From Okapia johnstoni (lineage: Eukaryota; Chordata; Mammalia; Artiodactyla; Giraffidae): 64,000 nucleotides of DNA. Where the stretch lies: positions 29,826,001 through 29,890,000 of the forward strand of contig CM044311.1 in assembly GCA_024291935.2 (NCBI GenBank), written 5' to 3'. The notes beneath the pieces were generated by a model. The model searched no databases. It was not told the DNA's origin and saw only the letters and a list, made by a program, of their open reading frames with translations. Positions within the stretch are counted from its first letter, which is position 1; every line of letters starts with the position of its first letter. The position numbers and the translations under genes were made by a program. This document shows positions 1-9,327 of this stretch, in pieces.

Positions 1-647
1 TTATTAAACAGGCATTCAAAAATTGGTTTCTCCAAAGCACTACAAAACTATATATACATACATACATACAAATTTCTCTCCTCTAGGAGCTTGTATTATA
101 TGAGTTTTAAAAATTTTGGCAAAGTTGGAGGTGGGAGAAGCAATTTTCTTTCCCTTCAACTGGCATGTCTCTAAGGTAAGTGACTGTGATGTTAAAAAAG
201 GAAAAAAGAAAGTGAAATATAGTTATATCCACAGGCTTTGTTACTTGATAAAGAATTACAAAAACAAAACAGCAGAACAAAACTAAGGTTGGCCTTGGTG
301 CTATTGGGGTGTGGGGGCTAGGGGTAGCAGGGAGTAAAACTACAAATATACAAATTATATTCTGAACTTATTTTCTTCTTGATATTATAGCAAAATCACA
401 TCAACCTCATTGAGCTCAGCTCCAGCATTCAAACTGTTCTATAGATCACTTATTAACTTCTAGATGATTTATTTTTTATGTTCCTTTGCTCTATCTTTTC
501 CATTTGTTCCCCTTCCTTTTAAAATGAGAAAGCACCTGGCTTTCTCAAAGTATTTTTAGCTATTAAATAGCTGAAACTACTCACCTTAAAATATAAATTT
601 CAAATCATCAATTTGGGAACTTTCGTATGTAGAAAGGCATGATGATA
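1..647. other. Unique AT-rich sequence, no gene
   Basis: No gene or recognisable repeat is visible. A short TA/CATA-rich stretch lies near 50-70. The rest is AT-rich sequence with no reading frame of note. Confidence 0.6.
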
Positions 648-837
648 TGGTGGCTCAGATGGCAAAGAATCTGCCTGCAGTATGAGACCCAAGTTCAATT
701 CCTTGGTCAGGAAGATCTCCTGGAGAAGGAACTGGCAACTGACTCCAGTATTCCCGCCTGGAGAATTCCATGAACAGAGTAGCCTGGCGGCCTACAGTCC
801 ATGGGGTTGCAAAGAGTCACACAGGACTGAGTGACTA
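648..837 (+). mobile_element. Bov-tA SINE
   Basis: Ruminant tRNA-Glu-derived SINE. The tRNA-like head (GGTGGCTCAGATGGCAAAG) is followed by the A unit, with the GGAGAAGGAACTGGCAAC block and the terminal cacacaggactgagtgact block. The 7-bp direct repeat GATGATA at 641-647 and 838-844 is a plausible target-site duplication. The copy is diverged and non-coding, and it depended on LINE machinery (BovB in ruminants) for mobility. Confidence 0.9.
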
Positions 838-844
838 GATGATA

Positions 845-1942
845 CATGAATGGTGACATGGTCTTGGAAGCAGTCTATAGTCTAGGATTAGAAGGGGAAA
901 ACAACTGGTCTTGATAATAGGGGGAAAGTAGTTGTGAACACATTACTTTTGAAGCAGGACGTGATTTATACTTAACAGATTCAGTTTGAAATCTAGTCCA
1001 ATTTTTCTAAAAATCTATACATCAAATTAAGGCTTGCATATATGCTTCAGACTCCATTATGTAATGAAGTTTTGTGTTTTTATTTTTATTTTTTGTAGAA
1101 ATAGGTGGGATGTTATCCAATAGTGTGCAGACATACATACCAACAAAACTGTATGCATTTATGAATAACATTTATTTGAATGACTACGTCTTGAATTCTG
1201 TCTCTGTAAAAATGCCAAATGAATAAGCCTGTATTCTCATATGAGAAAATTTTTGCCTGGTATTAGTATTCAGGAAAATATAAAGATTTAATGAGTTAAT
1301 TCAGTAATGCCAGTGTATAGCTCTTGACATGTTGCCAGGATGAGTATAAAAATGCATTCCTTCTGTCAATTTATGAAGAGTTCACCACATAGACTATTAG
1401 GATAGACCCTACATATGCTTGGTAGAATCCCTTTCAGATCAATGTCAAAAGCTCTGTCATCAAAGAAGTAGTTATCAAGCTGGGCAAAATCCAAGATTCT
1501 GTTCTGGAGACAGGGGCACATCAGGCGTTCTCTAATGTAATAGTTGGCAGCTAATAAAGAATTTATTTTAGGGCAATCAGGAATGTAACTGAAGTGCCTT
1601 CTAGATTCCATAGGGGCCTGAGAATTGCCTCTGGCTACCCAGTACAAATTTTTATTTATCTAACAGAATGTCCCACTCCTGTTTAGGGACTGCATGGACC
1701 AGTGGAGAGATACTTGCAGACATTTGGGGCTGAGGTTGTTGATGGCAAGTGTGATGAGTTAAATTTGATGTACTGTCAGATAAAGAGTTTTGCTAATTGT
1801 GCCTTTCCATGCAAGGTCCCCAAAGATGTTATGTGCATTCAAGGTAGATCAACATGTACCGTACTATTAGTAAAATGTTTTTATGTCGATCTATATGCCT
1901 ATACTGTGCTTATAAAGTATAGCTGGAAACCTAAAATATATG
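845..1942. other. Unique sequence, no gene
   Basis: No repeat family or gene is recognised. A minus-strand open frame of 93 codons at 1366-1647 resembles no family I know and has no supporting splice or coding context, so it is not called. Confidence 0.55.
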
Positions 1943-2000
1943 CATTCATTCATCAAACAAATGTTTATTGAATGCTCTTGAGAGAAACATCATTTAAATG
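1943..2000 (-). repeat. L2 3'-end fragment
   Basis: ATTCATTCATCAAACAAATG followed by TTTATTGAATG is the reverse complement of the L2 3' end, which finishes in TGAATGAA repeats. Only about 60 bp are recognisable. Confidence 0.5.
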
Positions 2001-2300
2001 ATCAGTGAAGATAGGCATAAGGAAACAGTTGGAAAAACAACTAGCACAATAAATGAGCTGCAGATTATGTGTATGTAGCTTTTTAAGGCTCTGAATAAAT
2101 AGATGAATATAAAAGGGAAAGATTTTTCAGATGATAATAGCCAGAATAATGAGATCAGGGAAATACAGAGCTATATATAGCTGAGCAGGTTTTTTTTTAA
2201 ATTTTATTTTCCTTTCTAAAAGCACATTCTCTATTTCTGTAACATAATACTTGGATCAACTCTATCCAAAACATACTGTTACCCATATTTGTCACTGTTA

Positions 2301-2748
2301 CTATTCAGTCGCTAAGTCATGTCTGACTGTTCGTGATCCTGTGGACTATAGAATGCCAGGCTTCCCTGTCCTTCACAATCTCCCAGAGTTTGCACAGACT
2401 CATATCCATTGAGTCAATGATGCCATCCAACCATCTCATCCTCTATCACTCCCTTCTCCTGCTCTCAATCTTTCCCAGCATCAAGATCTTTTCCAATGAG
2501 TCAGCTCTTCTCACCAGGTGGCCAAAGTATTAGAGCTTCAGCTTCAGTCCTTCCAAGGAATATTCAGGGTTGATTTCCTTTAGCATTGACTGGTTTGATC
2601 CCCTTGTTGTCCAATGGACTCTCAAGAGTCTTCTCCAGCACCATAATTCAAAAGCATCAATTCTTCAGTGCCCAGCCTTCTTTATGGCCCAATTCTCATA
2701 TCCGTACATAACTACTTGGAAAAAACCATTGTTTTGACTCTACATTTG
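2301..2748 (-). mobile_element. BovB LINE, 3' end
   Basis: Reverse complement of the BovB (RTE-type LINE) 3' end, truncated at its 5' end. On the minus strand it covers the C-terminal ORF2 region. Recognisable blocks include GACTCTCAAGAGTCTTCTCC (2617-2636) and CAATGAGTCAGCTCTTCTCA (2494-2513), both also present in the other BovB copies here. Its frame is broken. The left edge, TATTCAGTCGCTAAGTCATG, is the complement of the BovB 3' terminus. Confidence 0.92.
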
Positions 2749-3398
2749 ACAGTAACAATTTGCCTAAGGTTATTGAATAGTATATTTTGGAGACAGACCG
2801 CTGACCCAGGCCAACAGTATGCTACATTTGGGGAATATCAAGTAACCAATCTGATTCCAATGGGCAGCATGTTGAGAATTAATGGAAATAACAACAGAAT
2901 CTGTTAAGTATAGCTTTGAGAGTTGGGCAGAGAGTGAACTAGAATTTATAGAGTTGGAGACAAGCGGCTGTAGCAGGTCTTGGTAAGATATGTCATGTGA
3001 AGACTGCTGTATTTAGGGACCAAAACATGTTGCAAATTACCTTAGTAATTTTGCAGATACCCATTAGATTGTAGACCTCTAGAATTCCTGTCTCATTGCA
3101 TTTGCAACATTTACGTTTTCATGGCTTAAAAACAAAAGCAGTGACACAAAATTGTGTGCTAGAACTAAAGTTCGAGTTGTGATTAGATTTCTTATTGTGA
3201 AGAGTTTAATAAAGTATAATGTCACTGTTACTTGAAACTATTTATTTGCCTTATATAATATGTAGTGTGCAAAGCATCTTCTTGAGTGGTTTATTTGACA
3301 ATGCAAAATACTTTTCAACAAAGCTGTTAAATGATTTTGTATCACTGCAATAATAAATTAATTTGTATAAATATTAGTGTATAAATGTACATATGATT
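2749..3398. other. Unique sequence, no gene
   Basis: I see no repeat or gene. The sequence is AT-rich and has no reading frame with coding character. Confidence 0.55.
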
Positions 3399-3409
3399 AT
3401 ACTTTGTAT

Positions 3410-3621
3410 GAAAGTGAAAAGGTTAGTTGTTCATTCATGTTCGACTCTTTGCTATCCCATGGACTGTAGCTCACCAGGCTCCTATGTCCATTGAATTCTC
3501 CAGGGAGGAATACGAGAGAAGTTGCCATTTCCTTCTCCAGGGGACATTCCTGACCCAGGGATCGAACCCAGGTCTGTTGCATTGCAGGCAGATTCTTTAC
3601 CATCTGAACCACAAGGGTTCC
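3410..3621 (-). mobile_element. Bov-tA SINE
   Basis: Minus-strand Bov-tA. The tail complement GAAAGTGAAAAGG is on the left, the A unit (CCATGGACTGTAGCTCACCA) in the middle, and the tRNA head complement (GCAGATTCTTTACCATCTGA) on the right. Flanking repeats ATACTTTGTAT (3399-3409) and ATACTCTGTAT (3622-3632) match at 10 of 11 bases and look like the target-site duplication. Confidence 0.92.
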
Positions 3622-3946
3622 ATACTCTGTATAGATAGTCCATATTTTATAAGAGCTGGATTAAACTCTGTGAGTGTAAGTTATGTGATTATAATGTTTC
3701 TCACCTATTTATCAGTTGTCATACATTTTTAAGGAAGTTTAAACATGTCTTTTGAAGCCTCAATATATGTTCTAAAGAGATATTTGCATCATAATTAAAT
3801 TATTGGATGATCTTTAAAGTTTACTGTTGTAATTTTAAATGCCTTATATATATATAAAAGTAAGATTTTATTCATCTGTTTGAAGAATCGAGGCAGGTGG
3901 ATGGGTATATGAGCTAAATAATTTGAAAGTGGTAACCTATTTTTCC

Positions 3947-4224
3947 CGGAGAAGGCAATGGCAACCCACTCCAGTTCTCTTGCCTGGAAAATCCCATGAA
4001 CGGAGGAGCCTGGTAGGCTGAAGTCCATGGAGTCATGAAGAGTCGGACACGACTGAGTGACTTCACTTTCCCTTTTCACTTTCATTCATTGGAGAAGGAA
4101 ATGGCAACCCACTCCAGTGTTCTTGCCTGGAGAATCCCAGGGACTGGGGAGCCTGTTGGGCTGCCGTCTATGGGGTTGCACAGAGTCAGACACGACCGAA
4201 GCGACTTAGCAGCAGCAGCAGCAG
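3947..4224 (+). mobile_element. BOV-A2 SINE, complete
   Basis: Dimeric BOV-A2: two A units in tandem (each with the GGCAACCCACTCCAGT block), joined by a CTTTCCCTTTTCACTTTCATT linker and ending in an (AGC)n tail. A perfect 11-bp target-site duplication, CCTATTTTTCC, lies at 3936-3946 and 4225-4235. The clean duplication and near-consensus sequence mark it as one of the younger insertions here. Confidence 0.95.
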
Positions 4225-4235
4225 CCTATTTTTCC

Positions 4236-4651
4236 ATAGCAAAAGTTTAACTTTTAATAATTAGGTTTAAAAACATGTGATGAAATCACTAGAAGTCAGT
4301 TTTACTTGTAACTGTCATTCACTTTCAACTAGACTTGACTGGATTATTAAGAACTAAATCATCAATAGATGTACTATTAAAGAAGTATTAATAGAGAAGA
4401 TGCATTTCTATACATCCTATTGTAGCTTATATCCTTACAGTTTTGATTACAATTGTTTGGCTTCAATATCTTACAGATGCCTTTAAAGCTAATTAAAATA
4501 ATGTTGTGTTGTGGTAGCTCACACTTGCTAAATTTATTTGAGAGTGTCATCAAGGAATAACAAAGACATCAAATTTCTGTTTACGTCTCCACCATTTATT
4601 AACTATATACTCAAAGGGGAGTTATTGAATCCTGTAATCCTCAGTATTCTT
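4236..4651. other. Unique sequence between SINE and 5S-like fragment
   Basis: No gene or repeat is recognised. The sequence is AT-rich. Confidence 0.5.
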
Positions 4652-4729
4652 GTCCACAGTCATACGCCCCTGAATGTGCCTGATCGCATCCGTAATGCTC
4701 AGCATATTCACGGAGCTATTTTGTGTGGA
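4652..4729 (+). pseudogene. 5S rRNA-like fragment (pseudogene or 5S-headed SINE remnant)
   Basis: From 4652 the sequence aligns without gaps to the 5' end of vertebrate 5S rRNA for about 41 bases, with about 30 matches by eye. Most differences are C/T or G/A transitions. CCTGAATGTGCCTGATC (4669-4685) is the clearest block. After a gap of a few bases, ATGCTCAGCA (4694-4703) matches the next 5S segment, and GCTATTTTGTGTGGA can be aligned to the segment after that. The order is colinear with 5S. It could be an ordinary old 5S pseudogene or the 5S-derived head of an ancient SINE such as AmnSINE1; no Deu-type core was recognised downstream. It is too diverged to be functional. Confidence 0.55.
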
Positions 4730-4798
4730 ACAAGTAAGATAGTGTATGTTAAGTAACTAACAGTGGATTTTCAATAAATATTTTCTTCAAAAAAAATT

Positions 4799-4955
4799 CT
4801 TTGAAGAAATTACCAGCTGAGCCACATAGGAAACCCAAGAATACTGAAGTTGGTAGCCTATCCCTTCTCCAGCGGATCTTCCTGACCCTGAAATCAAACT
4901 GGGGTGTCCTGCATTGCAGGAGGATTCTTTACCAACTGAGCTATCAGGGAAGCCC
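4799..4955 (-). mobile_element. Truncated Bov-tA with doubled tRNA-type segment
   Basis: Reverse complement of a partial Bov-tA. A tRNA-head complement stub (CAGCTGAGCCACATAGGAAA) runs into an A-unit fragment and then a second tRNA-head complement ending in CTATCAGGGAAGCCC. The same doubled arrangement occurs at 46664-46977 and 59141-59452. The 12-bp repeat TCAAAAAAAATT at 4787-4798 and 4956-4967 fits a target-site duplication. Confidence 0.85.
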
Positions 4956-5013
4956 TCAAAAAAAATTAAATACACTCAAACATTTTGCATGTTATTATTA
5001 GTGCGTGCGCGCC

Positions 5014-5032
5014 TACACACACACACACACAC
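5014..5032. repeat. (CA)n microsatellite
   Basis: A run of about nine CA units, preceded by a GTGCGTGCGCGCC purine-pyrimidine alternating stretch. Confidence 0.9.
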
Positions 5033-5042
5033 TAAATGTTAA

Positions 5043-5165
5043 TTGCTAACATTTCCTGAGTACTTCTTGTATGCCAGCATTGTGTCAAAGCTTGCCTCGC
5101 ATAATCTTATTTAAACCAATGTCTCTGTATTGGGCCTTATTTTTTCTCTTACTTTACAACTCAAA
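5043..5165 (+). repeat. MIR fragment (probable)
   Basis: TTAATTGCTAACATTTCCTG then AGTACTTCTTGTATGCCAGC follows the MIR core layout (take-off, shared core, then TTATTT and the ACTTTACAACTC region). It is heavily diverged, typical of an ancient mammalian SINE. Confidence 0.55.
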
Positions 5166-6385
5166 CAGCCAAATCTTTTTCCCCCACCCTTTATTTGGAT
5201 TCATCAATCTGTATTTTAGGCTCATTAAAGATGTACATTTAAAAAATTTTACCAAATAAAATGCAATCACTATTCAATAAACTAATACATCAAATACTAA
5301 TGGTACATCTGATTTAAAATTAAGTGTGTCTGTGATTAAGAGGTCACTTAGGAAATTTTGGTAGAGTAGAAAAAGAACAAAAACAACTACACTTTTTAAG
5401 AAATACAACAAGATGTGCTTAGGTGGCAAGAAGATTATCATTCCCATGTAGTATATATAAAATTGGAGTATTCACCAGGGCAAAATTGGAACTGAATGAG
5501 CCAGGTCCAAAACCAGATGGCAAGAGAAAGTTTCAAGCTGTTCCATTTGGAAATTGATTTTTAGATTTCCACGTGGCACATTACAAGTTCAAATTAATTT
5601 TAAACTTTTAATTTTTCATATATATCTTCCTGACTCCTAGCACACACTTTTTTGCCTGTCTTGTTGCCAGTGAATCTAAAATGAATACCAAACAGCTTTT
5701 CACTCTATATTAAATGCACACAGAAGAGCACTTAACTGTATGTGTTTTGAACTCCTCTCAATAAAAGTTTTAAGAGACAAGAAGCTTTTTCTACTTCAGG
5801 GTCACTATTAGTCTGAATAATACATAAACATGGAGAAATAGGGGAAGTTCTACTGAGGATTACAGTGTAGTTTGAATAAAATTACCTGTCATTATCACAA
5901 TTGATAAGTTTGGCACACACTTGAACCTCATATCATACTAGTCAGCGTCAATGTCATATGTGTTCCCCGCCCATCAGAACCCAATTTAAAGGAAGAGACT
6001 GAAAGAGAACACATGGGTGCTTTTGGAAGTACTTTGAGGTGTCAAGAGTAAAACACTAAGAAAAAGAACAAGTTAAGTTCTCTAGCCTCAAGAACCACAA
6101 ATGATAAATAAATGCTGCTGACACATGGGGCGTGATGCTCTTTCCCAGTCAGGACTTAGGTAATGGGGTCATTTATATGTACCTTAGATAATAAAATTCA
6201 TTATTCAAAAAAAAAAAACTGTACAACTACTAAGGATGTTTTCTAAATGTCTCTGTAAATGGATATTTGGAAAGTTCGTAAGGCAGAAGTCCCTATCTTT
6301 TAACCAATTAACAATTGCTTTAATTTTTTGAATTGCCTAATATCATGTTTGTTATGTGATAATTAGTTGAAGGTGTGTAAAAGGG
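5166..6385. other. Unique AT-rich sequence, no gene
   Basis: No gene is seen. A short A-run sits near 6207-6219. No repeat family could be assigned. Confidence 0.5.
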
Positions 6386-6580
6386 TAGCTCTATATACAG
6401 AATCTTCCTGCAATGCAAGAGACATGGGTTAGACCCCTGAGTCGGGAAGATCCCTTGGAGAAGGAAATGGCAGCCCACTCCAGTAATTCTTGCCTGGAGA
6501 ATCCCAAGGACAGAAGAGCCAGGCAGGCGCACAGTCCATGGGGTCACAAGAGTCCAACATGACTTAGCTACTAAAAAACA
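6386..6580 (+). mobile_element. Bov-tA SINE
   Basis: Plus-strand Bov-tA with a degraded tRNA head, a clear A unit (GGAGAAGGAAATGGCAGCCC), and the terminal CAACATGACTTAGCTACTAA followed by an A-rich tail. The 5' head is the most eroded part. Confidence 0.88.
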
Positions 6581-7796
6581 ACAACCAAAGTCATTTACTT
6601 AAATTTTGTCAATTTAAAATTATACCTAAATATCCAGATGAAACTGGATATTTTTAAAAAGTACATGAAAACAGGAGTTTTTCTTGATGGATAAAATAAA
6701 ATTTGATTTCAAGTGAGACTTTGTTATCCCCAAATGCTTTTTTTCCCCCCATCTACTTGAGGAGGAAAAAAAAAAATAAAACCTCACAAATGCAAATTTC
6801 CTGTTATCTGCTATGATCAAAGAATATGGTTTTCTGATAAATGAAGCTTTCATGTTAATAGAAATACTACAAACAGATCAGTCTTAATAGAAATGCCTGT
6901 GAAACAATCTCAAGTACTCTTAAATGCAACAATGTATTTAATATTACACTGCAAATTCATATATTCTCATATTTCAAGGTAATACAGAGTGCCAAGGTCT
7001 TCATTATACGTGTCAACTATTATGATACTAAAGCAAAAAGAGAAAAATAAAGAACTAGTTTGAAGTTTACAGTTAGCATATTGTAGATTATAAAGAGTTT
7101 GTTGTTTTCTAGTAATGCATTTCTAGATATAGAAATAATTAAGTTAATAAAATCATGAATATGTTGAGACGAAATTCTGATTATTCCGTTCTTACCCAAC
7201 ATGTCCCATTGTTTAAGTTAAAAAATAATTTAAAATCTACCTTCTAAATGTTAGGGAGTGTTGGGTATCAGGTTATGTTCATAAGTGGAGGTTAGTTATA
7301 GTTTGAATTATATACCTTTATGTGCCTTTTAGTCAGTCTGTAGGTCGGAGTAGGTAATGTTAAATACCTACTTGTTTCTTGTCTTCTATCCAAGAATACC
7401 ACTTGAGGTATGAAGATATTATTAATCAAGCTTTCCTATGAGTGAATATTAAAACATTTGGAAAGGAGTTGGGAAGGAAGCATAATTATTCCTTGACAAA
7501 AAAGGAATAGCATTAGCTTGAATAACTATAGTGAGAAAAGCTGTGTGGATTTAAGTGAGAGTGAACAGTTATTATTCAAGACACAATTATTCTGAGTCTG
7601 AGAGAACTATAGAAAATATGTCTAACTAGTTGAAAAATAAACCTAGTGTCTTTAAAGATAATTGCAAGGATATTAGCTAACAAGAACAAAGCATGTTGGA
7701 AAACATGAAAAAATATTTCAGTACTAAATTTTTGGTGACACTGAATGTTTTATTCTGCATGTTCTGGAAACCCTAATCTGGCAAATAGGAGTTGTT
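6581..7796. other. Unique AT-rich sequence, no gene
   Basis: Homopolymer tracts (T and C runs near 6738-6750, A-run near 6766-6776) are the only low-complexity features. No gene or repeat family is recognised. Confidence 0.5.
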
Positions 7797-8016
7797 TGGT
7801 GGTGGTGGTTTAGTTACTAAGTTGTGTCCAACTCTGCGAGCCCATGGACTATAGCCCACCAGGCTCCTCTGTCCATGGATTCTCTGGGCAAGAATACTGG
7901 AGTGGGTTGCCATACCCTCCTCCAGAGGATCTTCCTGACCCAGGGATCAAACCCTTGTCTCATGTCTCCTGCATTGGCAGGTGGATGCTTTACTGCTAGC
8001 ACCACCTGGGAAGCCC
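7797..8016 (-). mobile_element. Bov-tA SINE
   Basis: Minus-strand Bov-tA. The tail complement is GTTTGGTGGTGGTGGTTTAG, the A-unit complement CCATGGACTATAGCCCACCA, and the head complement ends in CACCACCTGGGAAGCCC. Nearly full length. Confidence 0.92.
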
Positions 8017-8099
8017 ACATAATACATATAGAGTTTAGAATATATGTATACAGAATTATTGTTTTCTTACATGTGTAAATTTTTGTCTTATTTTCTTTT

Positions 8100-8300
8100 A
8101 ATTTATTTATGTCCAGTTTATACTATTATTCTGCTATAAATATCTTTGAGCATAAATCTAATCATTCCCTTGACAGAGTTTCTAGAAGTAGGAGTATTAT
8201 CTCAAAAGTCATGATCATTTGAAGACTCTTGATTCATAATGCCATTAAGCATTTCATAAAGGACTATAAATTTACATGTTGACCCAAACTGAATTTGAAT
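8100..8300 (-). repeat. L1M-type fragment (antisense)
   Basis: The order CTATAAATATCTTTGAGCAT, then CTAGAAGTAGGAGTATTATC, then the GACTCTTGATTCATAATGCC block follows the antisense 3' portion of old mammalian L1, where the counterparts read approximately as the cold-spot of ORF2 end and 3' UTR. It is well diverged. Confidence 0.65.
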
Positions 8301-8405
8301 GGCTAATGGAATGCACTTTTAAAAGTATAAAATTATCATTTATTTTTAAAATTTGATATACAAACATAGTATTCTCTTATTTTAATTTAAATTTATTTAT
8401 TAGTA

Positions 8406-8560
8406 GGGCTTCCCTTGTGGCTCAGCTGGTGAAGAATCTGCCTGCAATGTGGGAGACCTGGGTTCAATCCCTGGGTTGGGAAGATCCCCTGGAGAAGGGA
8501 AATGCTACCCACTCCAGTATTCTGGCCTGGAGAATTCCATGGACTGTATAGGGGTTGCAA
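8406..8560 (+). mobile_element. Bov-tA SINE, 3'-shortened
   Basis: A complete tRNA head (GGGCTTCCCTTGTGGCTCAG) and the first half of the A unit are present. After the CCATGGACTGTATAGGGGTT junction the usual gacagaggagcctgg block is missing, so the copy carries an internal deletion and lacks the normal 3' terminus. Confidence 0.9.
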
Positions 8561-9085
8561 TATACTTGAATTAGATACATATACACATATATTTATTAGT
8601 TATGCATAGCTTACACTTTATGAATTTCTTTCCAATTTAATATTTGAAGCATATATTTTAATCAATTTTCTTTTTAATTTAATTACATGAAAAAACATGT
8701 TTTCAAATTTAATAATGATGGTCAGCAATGTCACAGTTCAAATACCACAAAGAACAAAATTTCATCATTGAAAAATGATTCTTTGATTCTACATACAATT
8801 ATTAAACAACTCACCCACTGATGATTAGAACCCAACATGGTAATATCTAGCCACATAAATGCAAACATTTTAGATTAATTTTGAATGACTTAAGCCACTC
8901 TTGTTTTTAATGAGTTAAAATCATTTCATGTGAAAAATTTCATAATTTAAGCAGGCAATGTGATGTGAATGTTAAGAAAATGTAGGCAAATCCATGCTTA
9001 GGTTATAGTTATATAATATGAACATTTTAGGGAAGAAATATTCTGGATATTATGCTTTTTGAAACAGTAGCATAAAGAACACATG
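8561..9085. other. Unique AT-rich sequence
   Basis: Nothing recognisable apart from AT-rich single-copy sequence. Confidence 0.5.
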
Positions 9086-9096
9086 GACAATGGTGA

Positions 9097-9316
9097 GGGG
9101 CTTCCCAGGTGACGCTAGTGATAAAGAACCTGCCTGCCAATGCAGGAGACATAAGAGACTCTGGTTCTATCCCTGGGTCGGGAACATACCCTGGAGGAGG
9201 GCATGGTGACCCACTCCAGTATTTTTGCCTGCAGAATCCCATGGACAGAGGAGCCTGGCGGGCTATATTCCATAGGGTTGCAAAGAGTCTGAAGCAACTT
9301 AGCATGCTTGCACACA
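9097..9316 (+). mobile_element. Bov-tA SINE, complete
   Basis: Full Bov-tA from GGGGCTTCCCAGGTGACGC to the GAAGCAACTTAGCATGCTTG end. A perfect 11-bp target-site duplication, GACAATGGTGA, lies at 9086-9096 and 9317-9327. Confidence 0.94.
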
Positions 9317-9327
9317 GACAATGGTGA

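Noticed and set aside
648..700. tRNA-like sequences at SINE heads
   Set aside because: These are tRNA-Glu-derived SINE heads, not tRNA genes; they lack intact cloverleaf ends and stand in SINE context.
1366..1647. 93-codon minus-strand open frame
   Set aside because: No homology recognised, no conserved motif, no splice or promoter context; within chance length for this much sequence.
7797..9316. Inverted similarity between neighbouring SINEs of opposite strand
   Set aside because: Explained by independent insertions of the same family, each with its own boundaries; unlike the 17-kb and 47-kb inverted repeats.
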